From Peptoniphilus_A sp022767005 (GTDB taxonomy: Bacteria; Bacillota; Clostridia; Tissierellales; Peptoniphilaceae), in NCBI RefSeq assembly GCF_050315115.1, contig NZ_JBNPOJ010000008.1, forward strand, positions 1-64,000: a stretch of 64,000 nt of DNA. The letters run 5' to 3'. Shown here in pieces: positions 1 to 8,622 of this stretch. How positions within the stretch are numbered: position 1 is the stretch's first letter; the number at the start of each line of letters is the position of its first letter. Below the pieces are notes generated by a model that was not told where the DNA came from, searched no databases, and saw only the letters and a list, made by a program, of their open reading frames with translations. The position numbers were made by a program, and so were the translations under genes.

Positions 1-28
1 TAAGAGACTCAAAATGAATCTCTTTTCT
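1..28 (+). terminator. weak hairpin at window edge
   Basis: AGAGACTC and GAATCTCT are imperfectly complementary around an AAAAT loop and are followed by TTTTC on the plus strand. It could end a plus-strand transcript or be shared with the minus-strand gene that finishes at 38. The window edge hides what lies upstream. Confidence 0.35.
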
Positions 29-37
29 TTCTTAACT

Positions 38-400
38 TTAATTAACATCTTGAAGTTCTACTACCTTCATTTTAGAATTTTTCCAACTTGCGTTGTCGCC
101 AAGGTCTTCCACTATTTTTATAAGTAATTCGTCATCTTCCAACTCTTCTGAAAATGGTTTTACTCTAGCTTCTGAGTCATGAGGAATCCAATCTATCTCA
201 TAGCCAAGATCCTTATTTGTGATTACTCTGCTATTGAGATGTTTTAACTCTTCCTCGTCCTCTATCCTTATATATTTTCCATTTTTTCTAGTGTAGAAAA
301 AAATATCTTGTCCATATTTTTCTCTATAATAAATCATGTAAGCCTCACAAGAAAATTGAAAACTTCCAAGTGGGCTAATGTCAAAAATTACTTTTTTCAT
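38..400 (-). CDS. hypothetical protein, 120 aa
   Basis: I do not recognise this protein. It is soluble, acidic in its second half and has no signal peptide or membrane segment. The N-terminal half is rich in aromatic residues (YMIYYREKYG, DIFFYTRKNGKY) and looks like a compact beta-containing fold. The start is supported by an AAGGTGAGG ribosome-binding site just upstream of the ATG. It stands alone: the next minus-strand gene upstream is the SLH protein whose coding region ends at 475, leaving about 75 bases in between. No function is proposed. Confidence 0.7.
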   Translation of the reverse strand: MKKVIFDISPLGSFQFSCEAYMIYYREKYGQDIFFYTRKNGKYIRIEDEEELKHLNSRVITNKDLGYEIDWIPHDSEARVKPFSEELEDDELLIKIVEDLGDNASWKNSKMKVVELQDVN

Positions 401-474
401 TACCTCACCTTGGAAGTATTATATCACAATTATAAAGTTTTATATACAATTTAAGTTTTTTTGTAAATTTTTTA

Positions 475-1341
475 TCAAATATGACGCACTATTGAAGAAA
501 TAACTTCTTCCCTAGTCATTTCTCTTTTTGGATTAAAATTATTCTTCTCATCTAAATTTAAGTAGCCGCCATTTAGCGCATTGTTGACATAATCCCTTGC
601 GTAATTAGAAATATTTTTAGCATCTTTAATTTTTAAATCTTTGCTCTTTTCTAGCTTAAATAAATTTGAAATTACAACAGCATAATCTTCTCTTGTAATA
701 TGGTCCTTTGGAGCAAATTCTTCGCTATTCTTTCCCTTCATTATGCCAAGGTCGTATGCCATATTAACATATTTGTTGTCAGTGTCTTTAAACTGTTTTA
801 CTGAACCTTGAGCACTTCTCTTGTACTTAATTTCATGAGCTTTGACTGCAATTTCTGCAAATTCTTCGCGAGTAATTTTCTCTCTTGTGTTTTTTGCAAC
901 TTCCTTAGAGAAAAGTTTTAATTCTTCTGCTTTTAACAAATCATTGTATGCCCAGTTGCCATAATTTCTAAAAATCGGAGCCTTTCCAAGATGTAATTCT
1001 TCTGTAAAATTTGATTTGCCGTCATTTTTTGCAAACCTAAGTCTAAAAGTGTAACCTGTTGATGGTCCAACTAATGAATCCAATTCCTTTTGAGTAAGAG
1101 AAATATATTTTTTATTGTTTTTTACAAGTACATTTTTTGTAATTTTAGATTTTACGTCATTGCCTTCGCTTTTTACTTCAATTTCAATTGCGTCCTTATT
1201 TTTTGCATTTTTTATTTCAAAGTTATATACTTCACTTTCTTTAACTGCGCTGACATTAAGGAGCATTGCCACTTCCTTTGCTGCAAAAGCACTTATTGGC
1301 ATTGCAATTAAAATTATCATCAATATAAATATTTTTTTCAT
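475..1341 (-). CDS. S-layer homology (SLH) domain exported protein
   Basis: This 288-residue protein starts with a typical signal peptide (MKKIF, hydrophobic core, cleavage after about residue 20 at AFA). Residues about 25-115 form an unassigned domain with a beta-rich look. Residues about 120-288 carry three SLH repeats, seen from patterns such as TREEFAEIAVKAHE, ITREDYAVVISNLF and MTREEVISSIVRHI. SLH domains bind pyruvylated secondary cell-wall polymer, so the protein is probably anchored non-covalently to the cell wall. Its small size and the lack of an enzymatic domain suggest a structural or wall-associated role. It appears monocistronic. Confidence 0.9.
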   Translation of the reverse strand: MKKIFILMIILIAMPISAFAAKEVAMLLNVSAVKESEVYNFEIKNAKNKDAIEIEVKSEGNDVKSKITKNVLVKNNKKYISLTQKELDSLVGPSTGYTFRLRFAKNDGKSNFTEELHLGKAPIFRNYGNWAYNDLLKAEELKLFSKEVAKNTREKITREEFAEIAVKAHEIKYKRSAQGSVKQFKDTDNKYVNMAYDLGIMKGKNSEEFAPKDHITREDYAVVISNLFKLEKSKDLKIKDAKNISNYARDYVNNALNGGYLNLDEKNNFNPKREMTREEVISSIVRHI

Positions 1342-1443
1342 TATTCACCTCGAGTTTTTATAATAACAAATATTCAGGTGAAAATCTTTAAAAATTAAAC
1401 TTTGTAATCAATTTGTAATCTTTTTGATAAAAAGCTAAAGCAA

Positions 1444-1995
1444 TTAAATTCCTAATAATTTAATCAAGTTTATTTTTTCAATGTTATCATTTTTTTCTTC
1501 TTGGATTTTTATTTTCATATCCTCTGAAACTTTTTTCTTCACATCTTCTGGAAGATTTTTCTCTGCAAAGGGATAGACTGTATTATTTTCCTTAGTTGCA
1601 TGATTTCTCAAAAGTTCAACATAAGCCATGGCATTTGTTAGTATGTGAAGTTTTGCAAGTTCTGATTTAGATTTTTCAAATAAGTTTAAATTATTTTCAA
1701 GCTCCATTACATATCCTCTTGCCATTTGATGCTCTACAAGCATTCCACCACGCACAACTTTTTCTGCAACTGGTCCAAGATTTTCTAACATTGCCTTAAA
1801 TAAAATATCTTCTTCCTTTTTGTGATGTCTTCCATCTGCATACTTCCTTATAAAAATTATTGCATTTTTAAAAAATTCCTCATCCACATTTCCCTTTAAT
1901 ATTTCAAGGCATTTTTCTTCCATTTTGTCACAAAAAATTAAAATTTCTTTATGCTCATCTTCTAAATAATTAATTGTTTCTTTTAAAGTATCCAT
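1444..1995 (-). CDS. hemerythrin domain-containing protein
   Basis: A 183-residue four-helix hemerythrin-like protein. The expected iron ligands are visible: His15 (DEHKE), the HHKKEE motif at about 57-62, His89 (VEHQ), and His132 with Glu136 (NHATKE). Hemerythrin domains bind a non-haem di-iron centre and sense or handle O2, NO or iron. The gene lies 4 bases downstream of the 193-residue unknown gene and is almost certainly co-transcribed with it from the promoter that carries a Crp/Fnr-type palindrome at 2631-2646. In an anaerobe this points to a redox or nitrosative stress role, which is an inference. Confidence 0.9.
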   Translation of the reverse strand: MDTLKETINYLEDEHKEILIFCDKMEEKCLEILKGNVDEEFFKNAIIFIRKYADGRHHKKEEDILFKAMLENLGPVAEKVVRGGMLVEHQMARGYVMELENNLNLFEKSKSELAKLHILTNAMAYVELLRNHATKENNTVYPFAEKNLPEDVKKKVSEDMKIKIQEEKNDNIEKINLIKLLGI

Positions 1996-1999
1996 TTAA

Positions 2000-2581
2000 T
2001 CACTTCCTAAGTATATAATTTTCATCTATCTTTTCAAATTTTATATTAGAGGATTCTAAACTCCCTGCAATAAAATTGTCGCGAAATATCCAATAATATT
2101 GGGGATCAACATAATTTTTCCAAATGCTTTCGTGAACATCCCTTGTTACTGTAAATACAAGTTCATCCTTATCATTTTTTAAAATTGCAAGTGCGTGGTC
2201 GCAAGGCATTCCGTCTAAAAATTTTGAAGTTATAAAAGTAAAGGCTTCAAAGGGAGTTTTCCCTCCATTATAATTTTTGCCCATTTCAAAAAATTTATTT
2301 TTTATTTTTTCCAAGTCAAAATCTTTTAGTAAAATTGAAACTGCCCTTGCAAGTCTATTTTCACTTCTTACAACCCTATTGTCAAGCCAACCGTGAATAT
2401 TGCTTGTGTCGATTATATCTTCAAGTTCTCCTCTTTCAATTGGAAAATCTCTATCTAATTCTTTTTTTAACTTAGCACTTTTATCCTCGTCCAATAATTT
2501 TAATAAATTTTCCAAAATATCTTCTTGGAAAATAATTTTTTCGTACATAATGTAATGAATGCGTCCTAAAAATAAACTCAT
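2000..2581 (-). CDS. hypothetical protein, partner of hemerythrin gene
   Basis: A 193-residue soluble protein that I do not recognise. The start at 2581 (MSLFLGRIHY) is preferred over an ATG four codons upstream because AGGGATAAG lies at good spacing before it. The sequence has an N-terminal helical half and a C-terminal part with aromatic and acidic residues (DGMPCDHALAIL, YVDPQYYWIFRDN). There are no membrane segments and no obvious metal motif. It is the first gene of a two-gene operon with the hemerythrin protein, so a shared role in redox or NO response is a reasonable guess. Confidence 0.75.
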   Translation of the reverse strand: MSLFLGRIHYIMYEKIIFQEDILENLLKLLDEDKSAKLKKELDRDFPIERGELEDIIDTSNIHGWLDNRVVRSENRLARAVSILLKDFDLEKIKNKFFEMGKNYNGGKTPFEAFTFITSKFLDGMPCDHALAILKNDKDELVFTVTRDVHESIWKNYVDPQYYWIFRDNFIAGSLESSNIKFEKIDENYILRK

Positions 2582-2603
2582 CTTATCCCTCATTTCTCAT
2601 GAA

Positions 2604-2646
2604 ATAATATCATTTTAGTCAAAAAAATAATGTGATAAAAGTCACA
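2604..2646 (-). promoter_or_regulatory. Crp/Fnr-family operator and promoter
   Basis: TGTGATAAAAGTCACA at 2631-2646 is a perfect TGTGA-N6-TCACA palindrome, the classic binding site of Crp/Fnr-family regulators. A candidate -10 (TATTAT on the minus strand) sits at 2604-2609. With a start of transcription near 2597 the palindrome is centred at about -41.5, the standard class II activator position. No good -35 is needed or seen. Confidence 0.65.
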
Positions 2647-2723
2647 AAATAAAATATTGCTATTTTTTAATAGATTGCTAAAAGATATTATAAATCCACA
2701 TTATAAAAATTTTAAATCAATGT

Positions 2724-2765
2724 AAAAAAAGAGGAGCAATACATCAATATAGCTTCTCTCTTTTT
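2724..2765 (-). terminator. terminator after the rsmD-coaD group
   Basis: On the minus strand an imperfect stem (AAAAAGAGAGAAGC against GCTCCTCTTTTTT) with a loop of about 12 bases ends in a run of seven T. It lies directly downstream of the coiled-coil gene that ends at 2782. Confidence 0.75.
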
Positions 2766-2781
2766 CTTGCAAAATATTAAA

Positions 2782-3222
2782 TTATCCTCTTAACTCTTGT
2801 CTATTTTCATTAAGCATTTTAATTATTTCCGATAAATTAACTTGTGTGTTTTCAAGAAGTTCATCAGCATAATCTCTTGCGCCTTCTCTTATTTGAGTAG
2901 ATTCTTCTTTTGCAGATTTTAAAATTTCTGATGCTCTCTCATTAGCTTGTCTTACAAGTTCATTTTCGTCAATAATCTTTTCTGAGTGAGCTCTTGCTGC
3001 TGCAATTATTTTGTCAGCTTCGTCATGTGCTCCATTGATTATTTCGTCTTTGTCCTTTGCAATTTTTTGTGCTTCGGAAACTTCTTCAGGAATTTGCATT
3101 TTTACTTCATTTACAATTTCCAAAAATTCATCTCTATCAACCATTACCTTATTAGTAAGTGGTATTTGTGATGATGTTTCTACAAGATCTTCCAATTCCT
3201 CAACTAAATCAATTAAATTCAT
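2782..3222 (-). CDS. coiled-coil protein, ATP synthase subunit B/H-like
   Basis: A 146-residue, highly charged, almost wholly helical protein with no signal peptide. After an N-terminal 40 residues, a long coiled coil runs from about 45 to 130 and is rich in Ala, Glu and Lys (DEADKIIAAARAHSEKII, ILKSAKEESTQIREGA). Such proteins are commonly labelled ATP synthase F0 subunit B-like or DivIVA-like, and in Clostridia a gene of this kind often follows coaD. Here its ATG overlaps the coaD stop by four bases, so the two are translationally coupled. The real function is unknown; there is no ATP synthase operon here. Confidence 0.75.
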   Translation of the reverse strand: MNLIDLVEELEDLVETSSQIPLTNKVMVDRDEFLEIVNEVKMQIPEEVSEAQKIAKDKDEIINGAHDEADKIIAAARAHSEKIIDENELVRQANERASEILKSAKEESTQIREGARDYADELLENTQVNLSEIIKMLNENRQELRG

Positions 3223-3704
3223 ATCTTCCTCCTAAGTAATTTTTTCTTCATAGCTTCTCCTACAACAGGAGGCACGAATAAATCTGTATCTCCGTCAAAG
3301 GTTGAAACCTCTTTAGCAAGCGTTGAGCTCACAAATAAATTTTCATTAGATGCCAATAAAAAAACAGTTTCAACACCATCTTTATAGTGCATATTTGCCA
3401 TGGCAAGTGTATATTCATTAAAATAATCAGAAGCTGATCTAAGTCCTCTTACTATTACTTTACAATTTTTTTTCTTTGCATAGTCAACTAGAAGTCCATC
3501 AAAAGAATCTATCTCCACGCCCTCTACGCCATTTAGTACCTTGTGAAGGAGTTCTTTTCTCTCTTCAACTGTAAATAATTCTTTTTTTGAAGTGTTGTCA
3601 AGAACTGCGACAATTACCTCTCCAAAAATATCCTTCGCTCTTTTTATAATGTCTAAATGTCCATTAGTTACTGGGTCAAAGCTACCCGCATATATTGCTT
3701 TCAT
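3219..3704 (-). CDS. coaD: phosphopantetheine adenylyltransferase
   Basis: A 161-residue enzyme that transfers AMP from ATP to 4'-phosphopantetheine, the penultimate step in coenzyme A synthesis. The nucleotidyltransferase signature GSFDPVTNGHLDI is at residues 7-19, and the second region VRGLRSASDYFNEY and the C-terminal VSSTLAKEV match the family. Length is normal. It overlaps the end of rsmD by 23 bases and is followed by the coiled-coil gene; rsmD-coaD is a conserved pair in Firmicutes. Confidence 0.97.
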   Translation of the reverse strand: MKAIYAGSFDPVTNGHLDIIKRAKDIFGEVIVAVLDNTSKKELFTVEERKELLHKVLNGVEGVEIDSFDGLLVDYAKKKNCKVIVRGLRSASDYFNEYTLAMANMHYKDGVETVFLLASNENLFVSSTLAKEVSTFDGDTDLFVPPVVGEAMKKKLLRRKI

Positions 3705-4248
3705 CTATATCCCATCCACATATGGAAATTGATGTATTTCCATATTTTTTATTTTTTATTTCTACAAAACCTTCGCCAATTAAAAGTGGAATATCAGAAT
3801 TATACTCCACAATTAGTTGTCCTTTCGGTTTTAATAATTCCTTTTCTCTAATTAGTTTAAAGGCTTTTTTATATAAATCACGCCTGTCAAAAGGTGGATC
3901 CATATAAATGTAATCAAACTTTACATCTAAACTTCTAAGGGCTTTATTCAAGTGATCTTCAATTACAACTGCATAATCCAAAAATTTTGCCTTATCTAAA
4001 TTGTATTTTACACAATCTATTGCTTCCTTTGATTTGTCAATGAAGTAGGCTTTTTTTGCGCCCCTTGAAATGAATTCAATTCCATTTGCTCCGCTGCCAC
4101 AGAATAAATCTAGGACAATATCGTCAAAAAAATTTTGCCCCAAAATATTGAAAACCGATTCCTTAACTCTATCTTCTGTTGGTCTCGTATCAAAGCCCTT
4201 TGGTGCCTTTAATTTGAGTCCTCGTCTATTTCCTGAAATTATTCTCAT
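3682..4248 (-). CDS. rsmD: 16S rRNA (guanine966-N2)-methyltransferase
   Basis: A 188-residue SAM-dependent methyltransferase. The start MRIISGNRRGLKLKAP, the SAM-binding DLFCGSGANGIEFISRGA (about 45-62) and the catalytic MDPPFDRRD (about 115) are all diagnostic of RsmD, which methylates G966 of 16S rRNA. The ribosome-binding site GGAGG precedes the ATG. It is the first gene of the rsmD-coaD-coiled-coil unit. Confidence 0.95.
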   Translation of the reverse strand: MRIISGNRRGLKLKAPKGFDTRPTEDRVKESVFNILGQNFFDDIVLDLFCGSGANGIEFISRGAKKAYFIDKSKEAIDCVKYNLDKAKFLDYAVVIEDHLNKALRSLDVKFDYIYMDPPFDRRDLYKKAFKLIREKELLKPKGQLIVEYNSDIPLLIGEGFVEIKNKKYGNTSISICGWDIDESNICG

Positions 4249-4301
4249 AAAGCCTCCAAATTAGTTTTATTTTACCATAAGTCAAGAGATAATAAAAGAT
4301 A

Positions 4302-6335
4302 TTAGTTCAAATCAGAGTAAAAATCAACTATTTCTCTATTTAAGTAAAAATATTTTTTGCTCTCTAAATTTGGATCTTCTTCCAAAATATTTTTCACGTC
4401 TTCTGTTGCATATTTTAAAATTGTTTCGTCTCTAAAGGGATCTGCAAGTCTTAAATTTGGCATACCTGATTGTCTAGTTCCCAATATATCTCCAAAGCCG
4501 CGAAGTTCTAAATCTTTATTTGCAATATAAAATCCATCGTTTGAGTCTGTCATAATTTTCATTCTCTCCCAAGATATTTCACTTTTAGAAAGATTGTAGA
4601 GTATGCAATAGGATTGATGATCTCCTCTTCCTACTCTTCCACGAAGTTGGTGTAGTGTTGAAAGTCCAAAACGCTCTGCATTGTAAATCATAATTACAGT
4701 CGCATTAGGCACATTTACTCCAACCTCGACAACAGTTGTAGAGACGAGTAAATTTATTTTGTTCTCTGCAAATTCTGTCATAATTTTATTTTTTTCATCT
4801 GCCTTCATCTTTCCGTGGAGAAGTCCAACACTATATTCAGAAAAAAAGTCTTTTAATTCTTCATAAACTTTTTCAACTGCTTGCAAATTTTCATAATCTT
4901 CATTTTCTTCGATTAAAGAACAAATTACATAGGCTTGCCTATTTTTTGAAAGCTGAGATTTAATAAAATTAAGAGATTTATCTAGCATATTTTCATTTAT
5001 TGCAATAGTCTTAATTGGTTTTCTGCCTAAGGGCATAGTCTTTATGACAGAAATATCTAAATCTGCGTAGAGAACTAAACTCAAACTTCTAGGTATTGGT
5101 GTAGCCGACATTACAATTGTTGCTGCGTCCTTATTTTTATTTTGAAGCATATTTCTTTGCAATACGCCAAAGCGATGTTGCTCGTCAATAACATTTACTC
5201 CTAATTTTCTGAAAACTACATTTTCTTCTATGAGAGCGTGAGTTCCTATTAATATATCAATAGAACCCATCTCCAAATTGTCTAGGATATCTCTTTTTGC
5301 ATTTTTTGAAGTTGAACCTATTAACAGTGCTATTTTTACTCCAAGAGGCTCTAAAAGCTCCACAAAAGATTTAAAATGTTGCTTTGCCAAAATTTCTGTC
5401 GGCGCCATAATAGATGATTGATAGCCATTTAAATAGGCAAGATACATTATTATAATTGCAATAATTGTTTTGCCACTTCCAACATCTCCTTGAATTAGTC
5501 TATTTATTGATTTCCCTTTTTTCATGTCGTCAAAAATTTCATCGACTACATTTTGTTGTCCTTCCGTTAATTTAAAGGGAAGATCCTCTATAAAATTAAA
5601 AACTTTATCCTTAATTTCAAATTTTATTGCATCTCTTCTTTCATTTTGAAATTTATTTTTTAAAATAGAAAGTTCAAATAAAAATAATTCTTCATAAATT
5701 AATCTCTCACGTGCTTGAATGTAATTTTTTCTGCTACTAGGATAGTGAATACTTTTTATGGCGTAATTCTTATCTATTAGAGTGTATTTCTTCAAAATTT
5801 CTTCTGGCAAATTTTCTTCAAATAAATTTAAGTCTATTATTTGGCTTATTGCATTTTCAAAGGCAAAATTGTTTAGTCCTTCAGTTAAATTGTAAATTGG
5901 AGAAATTTTCCCCAATTTTTTTAAATTATGTATATTTTCAATTTCAGGACTGCTTATGCTAATTCTTCCCCTAAAAAAGTCAGCTTTTCCATATACTAAA
6001 TACTCACTTCCAATTTTTATTTTAGAATTTAAGTAAAAGGCATTGAAAAAAGAAAGCTCTACCTCTCCACTTCCATCTTCTGCAAGAAAACTTGTTAGAG
6101 TAAGACCCTTTCTTATTCTTCTATTTTGAAGTTTTGATATAATTCTAACCTTGAAGGTGTTTTTTTCTCCTATTACTGCATTTGAAATGCTTACAATCTT
6201 TGAACTATCCTCATACCTTCTAGGATAATATAATAAAAGATCCTCTAGAGAATAAATTCCAAGCTTGTGGAAAAGTTTCTCCCTCTTTGGTCCAATCCCC
6301 TTTAAATTTTTTATAGAATCGCTTAACTTAACCAT
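4302..6335 (-). CDS. recG: ATP-dependent DNA helicase RecG
   Basis: A 677-residue branch-migration helicase that acts on stalled forks and Holliday junctions. In order: the N-terminal wedge/OB domain (IKNLKGIGPKREKLFHKLGI at the start), Walker A QGDVGSGKTI, DEQH box, SATPIPRSL motif, and the C-terminal helicase domain with QLRGRVGRGDHQSYC. The start was moved to the ATG at 6335 (MVKLSDSIK) because TAGGAG lies five bases upstream; the longer reading lacks such a site. It follows fakA but is separated by a terminator-like hairpin. Confidence 0.97.
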   Translation of the reverse strand: MVKLSDSIKNLKGIGPKREKLFHKLGIYSLEDLLLYYPRRYEDSSKIVSISNAVIGEKNTFKVRIISKLQNRRIRKGLTLTSFLAEDGSGEVELSFFNAFYLNSKIKIGSEYLVYGKADFFRGRISISSPEIENIHNLKKLGKISPIYNLTEGLNNFAFENAISQIIDLNLFEENLPEEILKKYTLIDKNYAIKSIHYPSSRKNYIQARERLIYEELFLFELSILKNKFQNERRDAIKFEIKDKVFNFIEDLPFKLTEGQQNVVDEIFDDMKKGKSINRLIQGDVGSGKTIIAIIIMYLAYLNGYQSSIMAPTEILAKQHFKSFVELLEPLGVKIALLIGSTSKNAKRDILDNLEMGSIDILIGTHALIEENVVFRKLGVNVIDEQHRFGVLQRNMLQNKNKDAATIVMSATPIPRSLSLVLYADLDISVIKTMPLGRKPIKTIAINENMLDKSLNFIKSQLSKNRQAYVICSLIEENEDYENLQAVEKVYEELKDFFSEYSVGLLHGKMKADEKNKIMTEFAENKINLLVSTTVVEVGVNVPNATVIMIYNAERFGLSTLHQLRGRVGRGDHQSYCILYNLSKSEISWERMKIMTDSNDGFYIANKDLELRGFGDILGTRQSGMPNLRLADPFRDETILKYATEDVKNILEEDPNLESKKYFYLNREIVDFYSDLN

Positions 6336-6349
6336 AATTCTCCTAATAC

Positions 6350-6376
6350 AAAAGCCCAAAGAAAAACTTCGGGCTC
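6350..6376 (-). terminator. hairpin between fakA and recG
   Basis: AGCCC-G-AAG pairs with CTT-T-GGGCT around a TTTTT loop and is followed on the minus strand by TTTTG. It lies between the fakA stop (6393) and the recG ribosome-binding site (about 6340), so it can act as a terminator or a read-through attenuator for recG. Confidence 0.65.
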
Positions 6377-6392
6377 AAATCTAAATTAATTC

Positions 6393-8051
6393 TTATTCTA
6401 ATGAAAGGATGTAATAATAAATAGGTTGATCACCCTTTATAACATCTATATCCACATCTGGATATTTTTCTTCAATGGCTTCACGAACTTTTTCAGCATC
6501 TTCTTCCTTTACATCTTCTCCATAAAAAATGGTTAATAGAGAAATTTCATCATCCATAAGTTTATCCACAGTATCAATTACAACATCAAATACAGTTTTT
6601 CCACTGGAGATGATTTCCTTTGATGCAATCCCAATTATGTCGTCCTTGTGAATTTCTTTTCCGCCAATAGTTGTATCTCTCACTGCATAAGTTACAGATG
6701 CATCAATTACATTTTCTATGGCTTTCATCATATTTTCTTTGTTTTCTTCTTTATCTGCATCTCCGTTAAAGGCAAGAATTGCTGCAATTCCTTGTGGTAC
6801 AGATTTTGAAGGAATTACAATAATTTCTCTGTCAGAAATGTCCCTAGCTTGCTCTGCTGATAAAATAATATTGCTATTGTTTGGAATTAAATAGATGACT
6901 TTTCCGCCAACTTTATCCACACCCTTTAAAAGATCTTCTGTCGATGGATTCATAGTCTGTCCACCAGCTACGACATAATCAACACCAAGAGATTTAAAGG
7001 TTTCAGTCATTCCACTGCCCATGGATACAGTTATGAAAGAATAATCCTTTTCTTCAATAGATTCTTCTTCTTTCTTTTTAGCCTCAGCAACTTCACTGTC
7101 ATCAAAAAGAACTTCTCTGTGTTGATACCTCATGTTGTCAATTTTAATATCTTGAAGAAGGCCAAGTTCACAAGCGTGTTGCAAAACAATGCCTGGATCA
7201 TTGGTGTGAACATGAACCTTAATAATATGTGTTCCACTACCACCAACAACTAATAAACAGTCCCCTAGAGGAGCAATCTTTTCTCTAAAAGAATCTATAT
7301 CTTCGTAATCAGTATTTATAATAAATTCTGTACAATATCCATATTTAAGAGATTTGTCAGCTTCAGTAAATTGGATTTCCTTTTGTGCTTTTTTCTTCAA
7401 AGTTTCGTCTTCGCTTTGATCAGCAATGTCCTCGCCCTTTAAAACTTTAAGTGCACCTTCAAGCAACACAACTAAACCCTTGCCACCTGCGTCAACTACC
7501 CCAGCTTCCTTTAAAACTTCAAGCAAATTTGGAGTATTATCAAGGGACTTATTAGCTTCAACAATTACATCTTCTAAAAACTTAATTGGATCTTCAGCTT
7601 TTTTATGATGCCTAATGGCAAAATCAGCAGTTTCTCTGCCAACTGTTAAAATCGTCCCTTCAATTGGCTTCATAACAGCTTTATAAGTTGTTTCACTTGC
7701 TTTTTTAAAAGCATGGGCAATATCAGAAATTCCCGCTTCATTGATTCCCTCTAATCCTTCAGAAAAACCTCTTAGAAGTTGAGAAAGAATTACTCCACTA
7801 TTGCCTCTCGCACCCATAAGTGCTCCACGTGCTGCTGCAGCAGAAACATCTCCTACTGAAAAATCCCCTTCTAAACCATCAATTTGTTTTAAGGCAGATT
7901 TTGATGTAAGGCTCATATTTGTGCCTGTATCTCCGTCAGGAACAGGGAACACATTAAGAGCGTTGACCTCTTCCTTTCTGGATATTAGATAATTTACAGC
8001 ACCTTTAAAAATTTCTTTTAATAAAGGGCCATTAATTTTTTTTATTTCCAA
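6393..8051 (-). CDS. fakA: DAK domain protein, fatty acid kinase subunit FakA (YloV) family
   Basis: A 552-residue protein with an N-terminal DhaL/DAK2 ATP-binding domain (VFPVPDGDTGTNMS at about 36-49, GARGNSGVILSQLLRG at about 80-95), a middle domain, and a C-terminal domain related to DegV. In Staphylococcus FakA phosphorylates fatty acids held by a FakB/DegV protein so that exogenous fatty acids can enter phospholipid. No fakB is seen here. The start codon is TTG, supported by GGAGG seven bases upstream. It follows the Asp23 gene by 13 bases, the usual yloU-yloV arrangement. Confidence 0.92.
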   Translation of the reverse strand: MEIKKINGPLLKEIFKGAVNYLISRKEEVNALNVFPVPDGDTGTNMSLTSKSALKQIDGLEGDFSVGDVSAAAARGALMGARGNSGVILSQLLRGFSEGLEGINEAGISDIAHAFKKASETTYKAVMKPIEGTILTVGRETADFAIRHHKKAEDPIKFLEDVIVEANKSLDNTPNLLEVLKEAGVVDAGGKGLVVLLEGALKVLKGEDIADQSEDETLKKKAQKEIQFTEADKSLKYGYCTEFIINTDYEDIDSFREKIAPLGDCLLVVGGSGTHIIKVHVHTNDPGIVLQHACELGLLQDIKIDNMRYQHREVLFDDSEVAEAKKKEEESIEEKDYSFITVSMGSGMTETFKSLGVDYVVAGGQTMNPSTEDLLKGVDKVGGKVIYLIPNNSNIILSAEQARDISDREIIVIPSKSVPQGIAAILAFNGDADKEENKENMMKAIENVIDASVTYAVRDTTIGGKEIHKDDIIGIASKEIISSGKTVFDVVIDTVDKLMDDEISLLTIFYGEDVKEEDAEKVREAIEEKYPDVDIDVIKGDQPIYYYILSLE

Positions 8052-8064
8052 AATCTTACCTCCA

Positions 8065-8418
8065 CTATTTAAGTCTAATTCCTTCTACCAAGACTTCGAT
8101 ATTATCAACTTCAAGTCCTGTCAAGTTTTCAATATTAAACTTAACTCTCTCTATAATATTTTCACCAACAGTAGAAATTTTTACTCCATATTCTAGAATA
8201 ACATGAAGTTCAATACTAATTTCATTTTCTTCAGTGTTTACAACAATTCCCTTTGATAGATTTTCAAATCTCAAAAGTTCAAAAATCCCATCTGCGGCAT
8301 TTTTTGATGCCATTCCAACAATTCCGTAGCTTTCCATTGCTGATATTCCAGCTATGTTTGCAATTACGCTATCTTCTATTACAATATTTCCAAGTTTTCT
8401 ATTAATAATTGCCGGCAT
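8065..8418 (-). CDS. Asp23/Gls24 family envelope stress protein (YloU-like)
   Basis: A 117-residue Asp23-family protein. The pattern GNIVIEDSVIANIAGISAMESYGIVG and the later IELHVILEYGVKIS are typical. Family members are cytoplasmic or membrane-associated proteins linked to cell-envelope homeostasis; the YloU type is regularly found next to yloV/fakA, as here. A second paralogue of 128 residues is at 50582-50968. The start has a GGAGGTGCCCTC leader. Confidence 0.93.
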   Translation of the reverse strand: MPAIINRKLGNIVIEDSVIANIAGISAMESYGIVGMASKNAADGIFELLRFENLSKGIVVNTEENEISIELHVILEYGVKISTVGENIIERVKFNIENLTGLEVDNIEVLVEGIRLK

Positions 8419-8561
8419 GAGGGCACCTCCTTATCTTTTTTATTATAACAGAGAATTTATAAAAGATTAACAGAAATTAAAAAATTCCTTTGTAAAAAAT
8501 AATAATTTAGTGGTAAAAAATAATGTTTTAGTGTAAAATAAAAACATATTGAAAAAAATAT

Positions 8562-8590
8562 TTGCACTTAGCAGCAATTTTTGATAGAAT
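8562..8590 (+). promoter_or_regulatory. rpmB promoter
   Basis: TTGCAC at 8562-8567 and TAGAAT at 8585-8590 are separated by exactly 17 bases, close to the sigma-A consensus, 33 bases upstream of the rpmB ATG. Confidence 0.75.
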
Positions 8591-8622
8591 ATTTGTTGCT
8601 TAATGACTAAAGGAGGTGCGTT

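Noticed and set aside
1380..1425. Direct repeat TTTGTAATC upstream of the SLH gene
   Set aside because: Only two short copies in AT-rich sequence, downstream of the hemerythrin gene; no link to any known operator.
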